Positions 42,859 to 53,204 are shown, counted from the first letter of the stretch. The stretch is DNA of 64,000 nt from Candidatus Melainabacteria bacterium MEL.A1 (GCA_001765415.1 CP017245.1:992001-1056000), one strand, 5' to 3'. Made by a program: numbers and translations. The notes: generated by a model from the sequence alone, not told the origin.

Positions 42859-42892
42859 AAAAAGAACCTAATTTTCAAAAGGTTCTTTTTTA
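42859..42892 (+). terminator. intrinsic terminator
   Basis: AAAAAGAACCT and AGGTTCTTTTT form the stem with T run; it can act in both directions. Confidence 0.85.
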
Positions 42893-43033
42893 TTATGGAA
42901 TTCCGATACCCAAATCCTCACCCCAATGGCGGGAGAGGGCGCAGTCATTCTCGAGGAAATTGAGTGTTACGAATGCGGGTGCGGGGGAAAATTCAAGTTC
43001 GACAAATTACGCAACTACACCTGAATTTAGTAA

Positions 43034-43471
43034 TTATTTTCCAGTAGAGCCAAAACCGCCTTCTCCACGAGAAGTTTCTGAAAGCTCAACCGCAACTTTG
43101 ATTTCAGCTTGTTCTACACGAGCAATAACCATTTGCGCAATTCTTTCATCAGGTTCAATTGTATATGCTTCATTAGAAACATTCACGATAGGAACACAAA
43201 CTTCACCTCTATAATCCTCGTCAATTGTCCCAATACAATTTATTAAAGTAATTCCATGTTTAATAGACAAACCTGAACGAGGTCTAACTTGCGCTTCATA
43301 ACCATGTTCAAGTTCAATTTTCAAACCTGTCGGAATTAATTTTCTTTCCAAAGGTTGCAAAGTAATAGGTTCAGAAATCGCTGCACACAAATCCATACCT
43401 GCAGCGCCCTCAGTTTTGTATTCAGGCAAAAATTTGTTGTGCGGTAATCTTTCAATCTTTAATATTGTCAT
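43034..43471 (-). CDS. dut: dUTP pyrophosphatase
   Basis: 145 aa from the ATG at 43471, seven bases after AAAGGAAA; the open frame extends upstream without a site. Hydrolyses dUTP to dUMP, keeping uracil out of DNA. All five motifs are present, including GAAGMDLCA, RPRSGLSIKHG, GTIDEDYRGE and the C-terminal RGEGGFGSTG that closes over the active site. The trimeric form is expected. It is just downstream of alaS. Confidence 0.95.
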   Translation of the reverse strand: MTILKIERLPHNKFLPEYKTEGAAGMDLCAAISEPITLQPLERKLIPTGLKIELEHGYEAQVRPRSGLSIKHGITLINCIGTIDEDYRGEVCVPIVNVSNEAYTIEPDERIAQMVIARVEQAEIKVAVELSETSRGEGGFGSTGK

Positions 43472-43606
43472 TATATTTCCTTTCTTTTTTATTATTTTTA
43501 ATGTTGGGCTGAAAGCCCAAACTGCTGTAACCGACTTTGCATCTTCGCCTCTTGGCATCTAGCTATATCTAACTAATTCGTTTCCTAGCTACTTAGCTAC
43601 ACCTAT

Positions 43607-46210
43607 TTACGCATTTTTGATTTCATTTTCGACTTTTGCCAAAACTTCATCTAATTTTGACGCATCTTTAACTCCGCCTTGAGCAAAATTTGGACGTCCG
43701 CCACCGTTTGCACCAGTTGCACGAGCAATTTCTCCAACAATCTTACCGGCATTAATGCCTTTTTTAACAAAACTGTCAGAAACTTTTACGGCAACAGTTC
43801 TTGCTGATGCTAAAACTATTACACTTTCACCAAGTTTTTGAGCTGCAAATTCAATACCGGCTTTAATTGCATTACCATCAATGCTTTCAACTTTTGTAAT
43901 AAATAATTTTCCGCCTGTTATATCCTGAGCTTTTGACAAGAATGTAGCAAATTTTGCTCTTGTCAAATCTTCTTTTGCTAAAGTCAATTCTTTTTGGAGT
44001 TCTTTATTTTCTTCCTGTAATTTTTCAACACGTTCCAAAACCTCGTCATAATGAGCTTTGAACATCAAAGACAATTTGTCCATTTCTTTTACTTTTGCGT
44101 TCATAAAATCAAATGCAGCCTTTGAAACAACAGCTTCAATACGTCTTGTACCAGCAGCAATTGCTCCTTCTGAAACGATTTTAAACAATCTCAAATCACG
44201 AGTGTTTCTTGCATGAGTACCTGCGCAAAATTCTTTTGAAACGCAATTAGTTTGATTTCCCATAGAAACAACTCTAACTATATCTTCATATTTTTCACCG
44301 AACAATGCAGTTGCACCGGTCAATTTAGCATGTTCAATATCCATTTCTTCAGTTGTAACAGGCAATGCTGCAGCAATCCACTCATTTACGATTTCTTCTG
44401 CTTTAAATATTTCATCAGGTTCCATTGCACGAGAGAATGTAAAGTCAAAACGCATTCTATTTTCTTCAACTTGAGAACCTGCTTGTTTAACTTCGTCACC
44501 CAAAACTTTTACTAAAGCTGCTTGCAATAAGTGAGCAGATGAATGGTGAAGTCTGATTTCTTCACGTCTAGCAACATCAATTTTTGCGTGAACATTTTCT
44601 CCAATTGTAATTTCGCCATTAACAACTTCACATCGGTGAACAAATAATTTGTTAACTTTAAATGTTGTCAAAACTTCTAACTTCAAGTTTTCGTTTTCAA
44701 TTACGCCTGAATCTCCGACCTGTCCGCCACATTCTGCATAGAATGGAGTTTTGTCAAGAACAACATCAACATAACCTTCACCATCAATTGTTGCCAAAAT
44801 CTTAGCGTCGCATTCGTTTTCAGTATAACCTACAAATTCGGTTGAACCAACTTCTTTTTCAACTTTGGCATACTTCATATCACCTGTAACGCTAATTTTT
44901 GCAGCTGCAGCTTTTGCTCTATCTTTTTGTTCTTGCATTGCAACTTTGTAGCCTTCTTCGTCAACATTCAAACCGTTTTCAAGTGCGATTTCTTTTGTCA
45001 ATTCAAGAGGGAAACCGTATGTATCATAAAGTCTAAATGCGCTTTCGCCATCAATATCTTTTTTAGCCTCAATAAATTCATCAAGCATTTTATAACCACG
45101 ATCAAGAGTTTTTGCGAAACGTTCTTCTTCCTTTTTGATTGTATCAACGATTTTCGCTTTATTTTTAACCAAATCAGGATAAGCTTCACCGTAATTTTCA
45201 ACAATAATATCAACAAGTTTATACAAGAATGGCAATTCCATACCCAAGATTTTTCCGTGACGTAAAGCACGACGTAAAATCATTCTTAATACGTAACTTC
45301 TACCTTCGTTTCCAGGAATTACACCATCTGAAATCAAGAAAGTTACACATCTAGCGTGATCAGTAATAATTCTCAAAGAAACGTCAGTCTTTTCAGATTT
45401 TTTGTAAGGCACACCACTCATTTCACAAACCTTATCCATAATAGGTTTCAAAAGGTCTGTTTCAAAAGTAGATGCAACACCTTGACAAACCATTGTAATA
45501 CGTTCTAAGCCCATGCCTGTATCAACGTTTTTCTTGCCCAATGGCGATTGATTACCTTCTTCATCTTGATAAAGTTCCGTAAATACCAAGTTCCAAATTT
45601 CAACCCATCTATCACATTCGCAAGTATCAATTCCACAATTCGGATCATCACATTTATATTGTTCGCCTAAATCATAGTGAATTTCTGAGCAAGGTCCGCA
45701 AGATCCTGAAGCTCCCGGAGGTCCCCAGAAATTGTCTTTTTTACCTTTTCTTTTAATACGTTCAGCCGGAACACCAACACTTCTCCAGATTTCATAAGCT
45801 TCGTCATCTGTTTCAAAAATAGTAATCCAAAGTCTGTCTTTATCCAACTTCAAAACTTCTGTAACAAATTCCCAAGCCCAAGGAATAATTTCTTTTTTGT
45901 AATAATCACCGAAAGAAAAATTTCCTAACATTTCAAAGAAAGTATGATGGCGTGGAGTTCTTCCAACATTTTCGATATCAGAATCTTTTCCGCCTGCTCT
46001 AGCACATTTTTGGCAAGAAGTTGCTCTTGCAGGTTCATAAGGGCAAGGTTGAATACCCAAAAATATAGGTAAAAATTGCAACATGCCGGCAGTTGTCAAA
46101 AGTACAGTCGGATTGTCAGGAACAAGTGACGAACTTTCAACTAAAGTGTGTGCGTGTTTTTCTTTAAAATAATCTAAATATAATTTTCTAATTTGATTTC
46201 CGGTTAGCAT
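43607..46210 (-). CDS. alaS: alanyl-tRNA synthetase
   Basis: 867 aa, usual length. Aminoacylation domain (1-450, GMLQFLPIFLG, NFSFGDYYKKEIIPWAWEF), an editing domain with the zinc motifs HHSSAHLLQ and CAGTHARNT, and the C-Ala dimerisation domain ending GGGGRPNFAQGG. AAAGGA precedes the ATG. No T-box leader is visible in the short 5' gap. Confidence 0.97.
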   Translation of the reverse strand: MLTGNQIRKLYLDYFKEKHAHTLVESSSLVPDNPTVLLTTAGMLQFLPIFLGIQPCPYEPARATSCQKCARAGGKDSDIENVGRTPRHHTFFEMLGNFSFGDYYKKEIIPWAWEFVTEVLKLDKDRLWITIFETDDEAYEIWRSVGVPAERIKRKGKKDNFWGPPGASGSCGPCSEIHYDLGEQYKCDDPNCGIDTCECDRWVEIWNLVFTELYQDEEGNQSPLGKKNVDTGMGLERITMVCQGVASTFETDLLKPIMDKVCEMSGVPYKKSEKTDVSLRIITDHARCVTFLISDGVIPGNEGRSYVLRMILRRALRHGKILGMELPFLYKLVDIIVENYGEAYPDLVKNKAKIVDTIKKEEERFAKTLDRGYKMLDEFIEAKKDIDGESAFRLYDTYGFPLELTKEIALENGLNVDEEGYKVAMQEQKDRAKAAAAKISVTGDMKYAKVEKEVGSTEFVGYTENECDAKILATIDGEGYVDVVLDKTPFYAECGGQVGDSGVIENENLKLEVLTTFKVNKLFVHRCEVVNGEITIGENVHAKIDVARREEIRLHHSSAHLLQAALVKVLGDEVKQAGSQVEENRMRFDFTFSRAMEPDEIFKAEEIVNEWIAAALPVTTEEMDIEHAKLTGATALFGEKYEDIVRVVSMGNQTNCVSKEFCAGTHARNTRDLRLFKIVSEGAIAAGTRRIEAVVSKAAFDFMNAKVKEMDKLSLMFKAHYDEVLERVEKLQEENKELQKELTLAKEDLTRAKFATFLSKAQDITGGKLFITKVESIDGNAIKAGIEFAAQKLGESVIVLASARTVAVKVSDSFVKKGINAGKIVGEIARATGANGGGRPNFAQGGVKDASKLDEVLAKVENEIKNA

Positions 46211-46279
46211 AATCTAATTCCTTTACTTTTTTAATCTTATGAGAAAATTATATATTAAACAAAATAGAGTTGCAAAAAA

Positions 46280-46304
46280 TAAGGAGTGAACTAGTCACTC
46301 CTTA
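46280..46304 (-). terminator. intrinsic terminator of the 46317-47591 gene
   Basis: TAAGGAGTGA and TCACTCCTTA form a 10-bp stem; in the minus reading it is followed by TTTTTT. Confidence 0.85.
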
Positions 46305-46316
46305 CATGTTTGATTA

Positions 46317-47591
46317 TTATTTTAGTTCTTTTTTAAACTTTGGTTTTAAAATCTGACTAGGCTCAGGCGCATACGGAACACCAACACCATCCGTTTTTGG
46401 TTTATTATCATGGATAAACGGATTTTTTCTTATCGATTTATCTTTTGGTGGCTCTTTAGGAACAGATTTTCCTCCTCCATTAGGGAATGGGGGTTCAAAT
46501 ATTGGTTCTTCTTTTAAAGGAGGAGCCTCAAAAATCGGTGTTTCAGGTTCTTGAGTATCCTTTTCTATCGCTATTCTCATATCTACGTCTTTTTGTTCAT
46601 TAGTAATTTCTTTATCAGAAATTACCACTTGATCAGAAAAATCAGCTAAATCTTTTAACATTTCTTTCTTAGATTCGTGTGGCAAATTAGAAGAAACTAT
46701 TTTATCTCGCATATCACCAACTTGTTTTTTGGTTGCTCCTGTATGATATTCAGTATTTAAAACATCTGATACTTCATTTGATAATTCGTTAATTTCTTGT
46801 GTTTCTTGACCAGCTTGGCGCACAACATCTCTTGTTTTTGTACCTTCTTTTCTCACGACATTTCTTGTATCAGCTGCTTCTTGTCTTACCACATTTCGGG
46901 TTTTAGCTCCCTCTGCTCTAACAGTATTTCGCGTAATAGCGCTTTCTGTATGAACAGCTTCTCTAGTTTTCTGTCCTTCATTTCTTACAGTTCTACGCGT
47001 TGCTGCACCTTCTGAATGAACAGCTTTTCTGGTTTTTACACCCTCTTCTTCTGTTGCTTTAAGATTAGCTTCACCGTAACCTACAGTTAGAGCAGCATTT
47101 GTAGCTGCTTTTTCATTAGTATTTTGGTTTACTGCTTTAACTGCATCTCCAACAACTTCAACAGTATTTCTTTCACGCGCATTATTAATTTGTGTCATCG
47201 CATTATCTTTCCAATTATCAAGTTGTTGCTGATAATTAAAAAATCCTTCACGCTTTTTTCCTGCTGTCTGAGGATTCGGCATTGGTTCAAACTGCAATTC
47301 AATTCCAGGATATTCATGCTGTAATTGCATATATTGTTTTTTTACGTCATTAGCTGCAGAATTTGTTAAACGCATTGCGTCATTTTTATCATTACCTTTA
47401 AATTTTGCGAAATTTGCAATATCACCACCATAATCATTAACTACACCGAATTTTGGTCTAACATCATTTGTTTCACCATAACCTTGACCAACGGGAAGAT
47501 TACCCATTTTTTGTTCTTTTTGTGGTTTCAATTCATATTTGCTACCATTACCTTGAACTGCACCTACACCATTCATTTCTGGAATTGCCAT
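46317..47591 (-). CDS. hypothetical protein with 11-residue (hendecad) repeats
   Basis: 424 aa, not recognised as a whole. Residues about 185-265 hold seven near-perfect 11-residue repeats (consensus TRxxVRxEGxx; e.g. TRNTVRAEGAK, TRNVVRQEAAD), predicting a long right-handed coiled coil. The N-terminus is polar (YELKPQKEQKMGNLPVGQ) and the C-terminus Pro-rich (IFEPPFPNGGGKSVPKEPPK). No signal peptide. It may be a cytoskeletal or adhesive fibre. AAGGAG precedes the ATG. A terminator follows. Confidence 0.7.
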   Translation of the reverse strand: MAIPEMNGVGAVQGNGSKYELKPQKEQKMGNLPVGQGYGETNDVRPKFGVVNDYGGDIANFAKFKGNDKNDAMRLTNSAANDVKKQYMQLQHEYPGIELQFEPMPNPQTAGKKREGFFNYQQQLDNWKDNAMTQINNARERNTVEVVGDAVKAVNQNTNEKAATNAALTVGYGEANLKATEEEGVKTRKAVHSEGAATRRTVRNEGQKTREAVHTESAITRNTVRAEGAKTRNVVRQEAADTRNVVRKEGTKTRDVVRQAGQETQEINELSNEVSDVLNTEYHTGATKKQVGDMRDKIVSSNLPHESKKEMLKDLADFSDQVVISDKEITNEQKDVDMRIAIEKDTQEPETPIFEAPPLKEEPIFEPPFPNGGGKSVPKEPPKDKSIRKNPFIHDNKPKTDGVGVPYAPEPSQILKPKFKKELK

Positions 47592-47779
47592 AAAAAAATT
47601 TCTCCTTTATTTTCTAAGTAATACACTACATACAGTCAATAACGGACACTTTTAATAGAAACTTTAATTTGAATTTCTAAATAGAACTAATATTCAAAAA
47701 CAGTATGATAAAAAGTCGCATATAGTGTAGTATTACGGCAATTTACAAAAATTAATACAATTAAATATCCAACATAGTC

Positions 47780-47807
47780 TTGCAAAGAAAAATGTTTGTG
47801 CTAATAT
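47780..47807 (+). promoter_or_regulatory. promoter of tRNA-Arg
   Basis: -35 TTGCAA (47780-47785), 16-base spacer, -10 TAATAT (47802-47807); the tRNA begins 67 bases after. Confidence 0.55.
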
Positions 47808-47873
47808 AAAGGTACGAGGGATTATACAGGTACCCCAAGAAACCAAACGCTTGTTTAAACCCTCTGGATCCAA

Positions 47874-47947
<74 letters not shown>

Positions 47948-47960
47948 AATTATTCAATAC

Positions 47961-47983
47961 AAGCGGGTTAAACCCGCTTTTTT
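47961..47983 (+). terminator. intrinsic terminator after tRNA-Arg
   Basis: AAGCGGG and CCCGCTT stem with a five-base loop, followed by TTTTT. Confidence 0.88.
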
Positions 47984-48009
47984 GCTACTAATATATATGT
48001 GAGAATTTA

Positions 48010-48990
48010 ATGAATAAAAAAATATCCGTAATTATTCCTGTATATAACACTAATCCAGAATTTTTACAAAAAGCTATAAATTCTGTTTTAAATCAAACAT
48101 ATAAAAATATTGAAGTTATTATCGTAAATGATGGCTCTACAGACAATAATACATTGAATTTTCTAAAAACACTCGATAATAAAAATATAAACATAATCAA
48201 CCAAGAAAATAAAGGGCTTGGTGGAGCTAGAAACACTGGGATAAATTCTGCAACAGGTGATTATATAGGTTTTTTAGATGCAGATGATTGGTTAGACAAA
48301 AATTTTTACGAAGTTCTTTTTAATTTATGCGAAAACAATGATGCTGACATTGCTTGCGGAATGTTAACTCGAGCAACAAAATTCCGGAAAATAAAAATGG
48401 AATATTTTAAAGATGGAATTTATTCAAATTTTTCAGACAAAATGGGAAATATCTCAAATGGCTCTGTTTGTTCAAAATTGTTCCGAAAATCTTTATTTGA
48501 AAATGTTCGTTTTATAGAACACATTTACTGGGAAGATAACCCTGTTTTAGTTGAACTTTTGTTAAAAAGCAACAAAGTCGCTTTTACAACCAAAGTTAGG
48601 TATTTATATAGAAAAAATACATCTTCAATTTGTTTAAATATAGCTCCTGAAAAAGAAGAAAAACGTCAAAAGGATGGATTATTTATACTTAAACAACTTT
48701 ACAACTTGCCAGAATATAAGAATGAAGAAGAAAAAAAGGTTGTTATGTCTATATTTATTCCAGTTTTATTCAACAAATCGAGATATGAACAGGATAATGA
48801 ATATAAAAAAGAAACAGATAGTTTCTTAAATGAGAATTACGAAAGCTTTATAAAACCACAAAAAATAATAAATAGCCGCAAAGAAAATATTTTTTCTATA
48901 AAATTAACGCCAACTGGTTCTCATAAAATTTTTACAATTTTAGGACTAAAATTAAAAATAAAAAGAAAGAATAAAAATGACAAAAAATAA
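48010..48990 (+). CDS. family 2 glycosyltransferase
   Basis: 326 aa. GT-A motifs: ISVIIPVYNTNPEFLQKAIN, IIVNDGSTDNNTL, GLGGARNTGINSATGDYIGF and FLDADDWLD. Soluble, with a basic C-terminus. It overlaps the following epimerase by 14 bases, so donor and transferase enzymes are made together; the pair resembles a small surface-polysaccharide cassette next to tRNA-Arg. The acceptor is unknown. Confidence 0.92.
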   Translation: MNKKISVIIPVYNTNPEFLQKAINSVLNQTYKNIEVIIVNDGSTDNNTLNFLKTLDNKNINIINQENKGLGGARNTGINSATGDYIGFLDADDWLDKNFYEVLFNLCENNDADIACGMLTRATKFRKIKMEYFKDGIYSNFSDKMGNISNGSVCSKLFRKSLFENVRFIEHIYWEDNPVLVELLLKSNKVAFTTKVRYLYRKNTSSICLNIAPEKEEKRQKDGLFILKQLYNLPEYKNEEEKKVVMSIFIPVLFNKSRYEQDNEYKKETDSFLNENYESFIKPQKIINSRKENIFSIKLTPTGSHKIFTILGLKLKIKRKNKNDKK

Positions 48991-49891
48991 GGTTTTGATA
49001 ACAGGAGGAGCTGGTTTTATTGGCTCACATATTGTAGAAAAGTTATTGGAAAATAATTATAATGTTATAATTATTGATAACTTGTCTTCCGGCTCTATAG
49101 AAAATATTCCAAATTCTGACACCCTTAAACTTTATCAACTGAATATTGAAAAAGATGATTTAGAATTAGTATTCCAAAAAGAAACTCCTGACTATGTAAT
49201 CCACTTGGCAGCTCAGACCAGTGTTAATTTTTCTATATCACATCCTTACTATGATGCAAATATGAACGTTATGGCATCTATAAAATTGTTAGAATTATGT
49301 AAAAAATATAACATTAAAAAATTCATAACAGCATCAAGTGCTGCTATATATGGAAATCCCAAATACTTACCAATTGACGAAAACCACCCTACAGAACCAA
49401 TGTCACAGTATGGCTTATCAAAATTAACAATGGAAAAATATATTAAATTATCTGGAATTCCATACATAATATTTAGATTTTCAAATGCTTATGGTCCTAG
49501 ACAAAAATCCTCAAAAGAAAGTGGGGTTGTTGCAATTTTTAACAATGCAATGAAAAATAATGAACCAATAAACATTTATGGCGATGGAGAACAAATTCGA
49601 GATTTTATATACGTTGAAGATATTGCCAATATATGTATAAAGGCAATTAATTTAAATGTTGAGAACGAAATTATAAATTTTTCAACTAATAAAGGTGTAT
49701 CGTTAAATCAATTATTTAAAGTAATGAAATCCTTGTATAACTATACTCTTAATGCAAATTATTTACCGGAAAGAATAGGAGATATAAAAAACAGTATTTT
49801 ATCAAACGATAAAGCCTATAACCTACTCAAATTTACAAATTACACAAAATTAGAGAAAAGACTTGAGATATTAGCAAATTATATAGATTAA
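48977..49891 (+). CDS. NAD-dependent sugar-nucleotide epimerase/dehydratase (SDR)
   Basis: 304 aa. Extended SDR: dinucleotide motif GGAGFIGSHIVEKLLENN, NLSSGSIENI, and the catalytic YGLSKLTMEKY (YxxxK) preceded by the Ser of SSAAIYG. IRDFIYVEDIANICIKAI is typical of UDP-glucose 4-epimerase or UDP-glucuronate-type enzymes. Which sugar is uncertain. It overlaps the glycosyltransferase by 14 bases and may supply its donor. Confidence 0.9.
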   Translation: MTKNKVLITGGAGFIGSHIVEKLLENNYNVIIIDNLSSGSIENIPNSDTLKLYQLNIEKDDLELVFQKETPDYVIHLAAQTSVNFSISHPYYDANMNVMASIKLLELCKKYNIKKFITASSAAIYGNPKYLPIDENHPTEPMSQYGLSKLTMEKYIKLSGIPYIIFRFSNAYGPRQKSSKESGVVAIFNNAMKNNEPINIYGDGEQIRDFIYVEDIANICIKAINLNVENEIINFSTNKGVSLNQLFKVMKSLYNYTLNANYLPERIGDIKNSILSNDKAYNLLKFTNYTKLEKRLEILANYID

Positions 49892-50108
49892 AATAAGATT
49901 GGCATTATACCCACACTTTTATTATTCCAATATCTCTTTCAAGTTCCGTTTCAAAGTTGTAATTAATTTTATTTTAAATTCTTTTAACAAGATATCCAAT
50001 TTGATATTAGCATATTTTCATGAAAAATTTTTGTAACATTTTCATTACAAAGTAGCAAAATTCTTTAATCAGACTACTTACATGAGAATTAATTCACAGG
50101 AGAAAAAT

Positions 50109-53102
50109 ATGATTTTAAAAATAGGGTATAATATAAACGGACAAAAATTTTCTGACAATAAATATGGGCAAAATCTACAATCTAAACCAGCAGTTGCCCC
50201 CCCCCCGAAATTCCAACCTAGTTTGTCAAATAATGATAAATTATCAAATTTTAATTCCATTGGCTCTTTTATCCCTTTCACAGCTCAAAAAGGGGAAAAA
50301 TCTGTCGGCAAATCTAAAATTGACAGTTTGATGTATAACACAAACACTCCTGCTAAAGTTTTAATAAAAAAATTAAAAGAAGAAGCAAAAGATAGTGGTT
50401 ACAATGAAATCACGACAATGCACGTAATTAAACACGAATTAAAAGAATTGGATCAATACATTGAAGATTTGGATAGTGGGAAAAAAGATTTTGACGAAGC
50501 GAAACAACCAACATATTCAATGTATTTGGGAGCAACAATTGATAATCTTGTATCTAAACCTGAATTACGAAAAGAAGTAAAACCTATTATAAAAAAATAT
50601 ATTAAAGAAGCTGACAAAATTTTACAAGATGAAAAACCGAAAAGTATAACACCAGAAGACAATATTAATTTTTCATCTGATTTAACAGATGCAGTGCATT
50701 CATTTTTTAAAGAATCAGAAAAGAATGAAGTTGTTCCATATATTATTGCTTATGGAGCTTTATTAAGCCCTGATGATGTAACAAGTGATTTTGAAAAAGA
50801 TTTTTCTGACGAAATTAACGATGCTGTTATGATTAATCACAAAAAAATGAATGAGAGAACTCCATTCAGTGAATATGAACCTAAAGCTCAAAATATTTTG
50901 AAAAACCTTTCATTAGGAACAAATATTTTCATAACATACGACCACACAAAAGATGATGTTAATAATTTCTTGGACACAATAAAAAAAGTTAATGACGAAA
51001 ACAACTCAAGCACAGAAATTGTGGAACTAAACCGATATGCAAAAGCATCTTATTTTATGGAAAAGGTTAACCAGCTTGCGAAAAACAAATCAAAAAACTA
51101 TATCATCGCAATGCAACCGACATTAATTGTAGCAAACGATCTGGAGGAAGAAACTATTAAGAACGGAGTATTGCCAATGAGTGCCGAAATATGCGAAAAA
51201 ATCAAAAATCCTCCATCTAATATTAAGTTCTTGTTATATGATGTAAAAGATAATTTTTATGGTCTTTCTAATTTATCTGTATTTTCTTCTTTTGAAGAAG
51301 CTGCAATACCAACATTAAGTACCGCTCAGATGATAAAATCTTTCAAAGAAAACCCTCTTTTAATGAAAGATATTCATAAAAATTTCACTAAAAAAGCAAT
51401 AGAAAAAACTGTTGAAGCGTCTGCACAAATAGACGGAGTTTTTCCTGAAAAAACTCAAAAACTTATGAAAAAAATCGTAGCTTACAACATTAATAAAAAA
51501 GAAATTAATGACAAAGATGTTGCGCAATACGTAAAAGAAGTTCCAACTTTATTCAAGAAAAATACCGAAGAAACATCTGTTGAAGTTGTATTTGATACAG
51601 GCAAAAAGATGAAAGATTTTGTCGGTAAAACTGCAACTCAACAAGAAGCAAGTCTTATTGCAAAACAAATTAAATCAAATAAAATGGGAACAAAGGGAAT
51701 TATTGTTTATTCACAAGATGGCTCTCCTGGTAGCGGCAGACGTTTTACTGCACAAGCAATTGCTGGTGAAGCAAGAGTTCCATATATTGAAGTAAACACA
51801 ATGGACTTCGGAACAAAAGAAGTTGATCTTTTTGGTGGAGGCGCACTTTCTCCAGAAGCATCTATCAAAAAATTGTTCTCACTTGTAACAACTCAAGCAG
51901 AGGCAAACAAACATAAATCAGCAGTTTTATTTGTTGATAATTTTGAATATTTTTCTGTAGGTGAACAAGTTTCCCTTTACCACCAAAAAGCAATGGCTCA
52001 ATTGTTAAGAGAAATGGACAAAGCGCAAAAAGCAGGTTTGAATATTCTCGTTGTCGGTTCAGTTTCAAATCCGAAATTAATCGGAGAAGCAACAATGAAG
52101 TCATTCAAATTTATTGACAGTATTGCCGTAACTTCTCCTGCATATAGTACAGAAGAACGTGCAGCCGTATTGAAAAATACTGCTAAAAGAGAAAAAATTA
52201 AACTTGCAGGAACACCTTTAGAACAGGAAAACACAATCAAATACGCAGCAGAAATCGCAAGTGGTTTTCCATTTATCTATCTACAAAATTTAGCTAAAAA
52301 AGCAGCTTCAGTAGCAGTAGAAAAAGGTCATAAAGGAATAAACAAAGCTGATTTTACAGAGGCATATTTACAAATAACAACCGGTAGAGCCTCAACAAGA
52401 AAAATTAACGAACATGAAAAATTAATTGTAACCTCTCATGAATGCGGTCATGCAACAAACCTTCAAGTTATGAACAATGTTGCAAAAACTAGGGGTGAAA
52501 AATGGCATGTTCCAACAAAAGTGAATTTCATAACTCTTGACCCGAGAGGAATGTTCGGAGGAGCAGTATTCTCAGGTTATGATGCAAACAAACAAGTTTC
52601 ATTTGAAACAATGTTTTCAGATATAGTTTACTCATTCGGCGGAAACTCTGCAGAACAAACATTTTACAATATGAACGGATCTTATGGTATAAGCTGTGAT
52701 ATGCAATCTGTAAGAGAAGATGCAGAAGGAATGGTCAAAGTCATGGGACTTGGAGCAAAAACAGGTAAAATGTCTATCGAGGATGGCGAAGATTTGTCAG
52801 ATAAAACCAAAGAAATGATTGAAGATGACGAACGAGTAATCATTCATAACGGAAAAATTGTTTCTGATTTAATCACAGAAATTTATGCTGACTTCAACAA
52901 AGAATTTACCGAAAAATATGCTCACCGTGTAGGAACAGGTGAATGTATCATAAATGGCGATGATTTTAGACAGATGTTGAATGATTGGAAATCTCGTCAA
53001 ACACCTGAAAAACAACATGAATTAGAATTGTGCGATGATATGATTTTGAAAATTATTGATTGCACTAAAAAAGGTGTCGAAGTTCAAAAAGAACAGAAAT
53101 AA
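50109..53102 (+). CDS. soluble FtsH-like AAA/M41 protein with degenerate ATPase motifs
   Basis: 997 aa from the ATG at 50109, placed seven bases after AGGAG. Residues 1-450 are unassigned. An AAA module follows, but Walker A reads GSPGSGRRFT (about 538-547; Arg for the usual Lys) and Walker B reads AVLFVDNFEY (Asn for Glu), so ATP hydrolysis is doubtful. A zinc peptidase M41 domain closes the protein: HECGH at 777-781 and the third ligand Asp in GISCDMQSV. Unlike FtsH there are no transmembrane helices near the N-terminus. A run of ten C lies at 50197-50206. Perhaps a regulated or host-facing protease. Confidence 0.78.
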   Translation: MILKIGYNINGQKFSDNKYGQNLQSKPAVAPPPKFQPSLSNNDKLSNFNSIGSFIPFTAQKGEKSVGKSKIDSLMYNTNTPAKVLIKKLKEEAKDSGYNEITTMHVIKHELKELDQYIEDLDSGKKDFDEAKQPTYSMYLGATIDNLVSKPELRKEVKPIIKKYIKEADKILQDEKPKSITPEDNINFSSDLTDAVHSFFKESEKNEVVPYIIAYGALLSPDDVTSDFEKDFSDEINDAVMINHKKMNERTPFSEYEPKAQNILKNLSLGTNIFITYDHTKDDVNNFLDTIKKVNDENNSSTEIVELNRYAKASYFMEKVNQLAKNKSKNYIIAMQPTLIVANDLEEETIKNGVLPMSAEICEKIKNPPSNIKFLLYDVKDNFYGLSNLSVFSSFEEAAIPTLSTAQMIKSFKENPLLMKDIHKNFTKKAIEKTVEASAQIDGVFPEKTQKLMKKIVAYNINKKEINDKDVAQYVKEVPTLFKKNTEETSVEVVFDTGKKMKDFVGKTATQQEASLIAKQIKSNKMGTKGIIVYSQDGSPGSGRRFTAQAIAGEARVPYIEVNTMDFGTKEVDLFGGGALSPEASIKKLFSLVTTQAEANKHKSAVLFVDNFEYFSVGEQVSLYHQKAMAQLLREMDKAQKAGLNILVVGSVSNPKLIGEATMKSFKFIDSIAVTSPAYSTEERAAVLKNTAKREKIKLAGTPLEQENTIKYAAEIASGFPFIYLQNLAKKAASVAVEKGHKGINKADFTEAYLQITTGRASTRKINEHEKLIVTSHECGHATNLQVMNNVAKTRGEKWHVPTKVNFITLDPRGMFGGAVFSGYDANKQVSFETMFSDIVYSFGGNSAEQTFYNMNGSYGISCDMQSVREDAEGMVKVMGLGAKTGKMSIEDGEDLSDKTKEMIEDDERVIIHNGKIVSDLITEIYADFNKEFTEKYAHRVGTGECIINGDDFRQMLNDWKSRQTPEKQHELELCDDMILKIIDCTKKGVEVQKEQK

Positions 53103-53204
53103 ATTGATGCAAAACGCTATAATTACATTGTTATCGGATTAATAAATCCGATCTACTAACTTCGCCTCTATGCGTATTTACTTCTAGACATCTAACTCAA
53201 ATAA

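Noticed and set aside
42960..43214. Plus-strand frame overlapping dut
   Set aside because: Antisense to the dUTPase gene, which has all motifs; the first part is an intergenic repeat.
44252..45270. Frames opposite alaS
   Set aside because: Shadow frames of the alaS coding sequence without support.
46211..46280. T-box leader of alaS
   Set aside because: The gap is only about 70 bases and lacks a T-box core or specifier stem.
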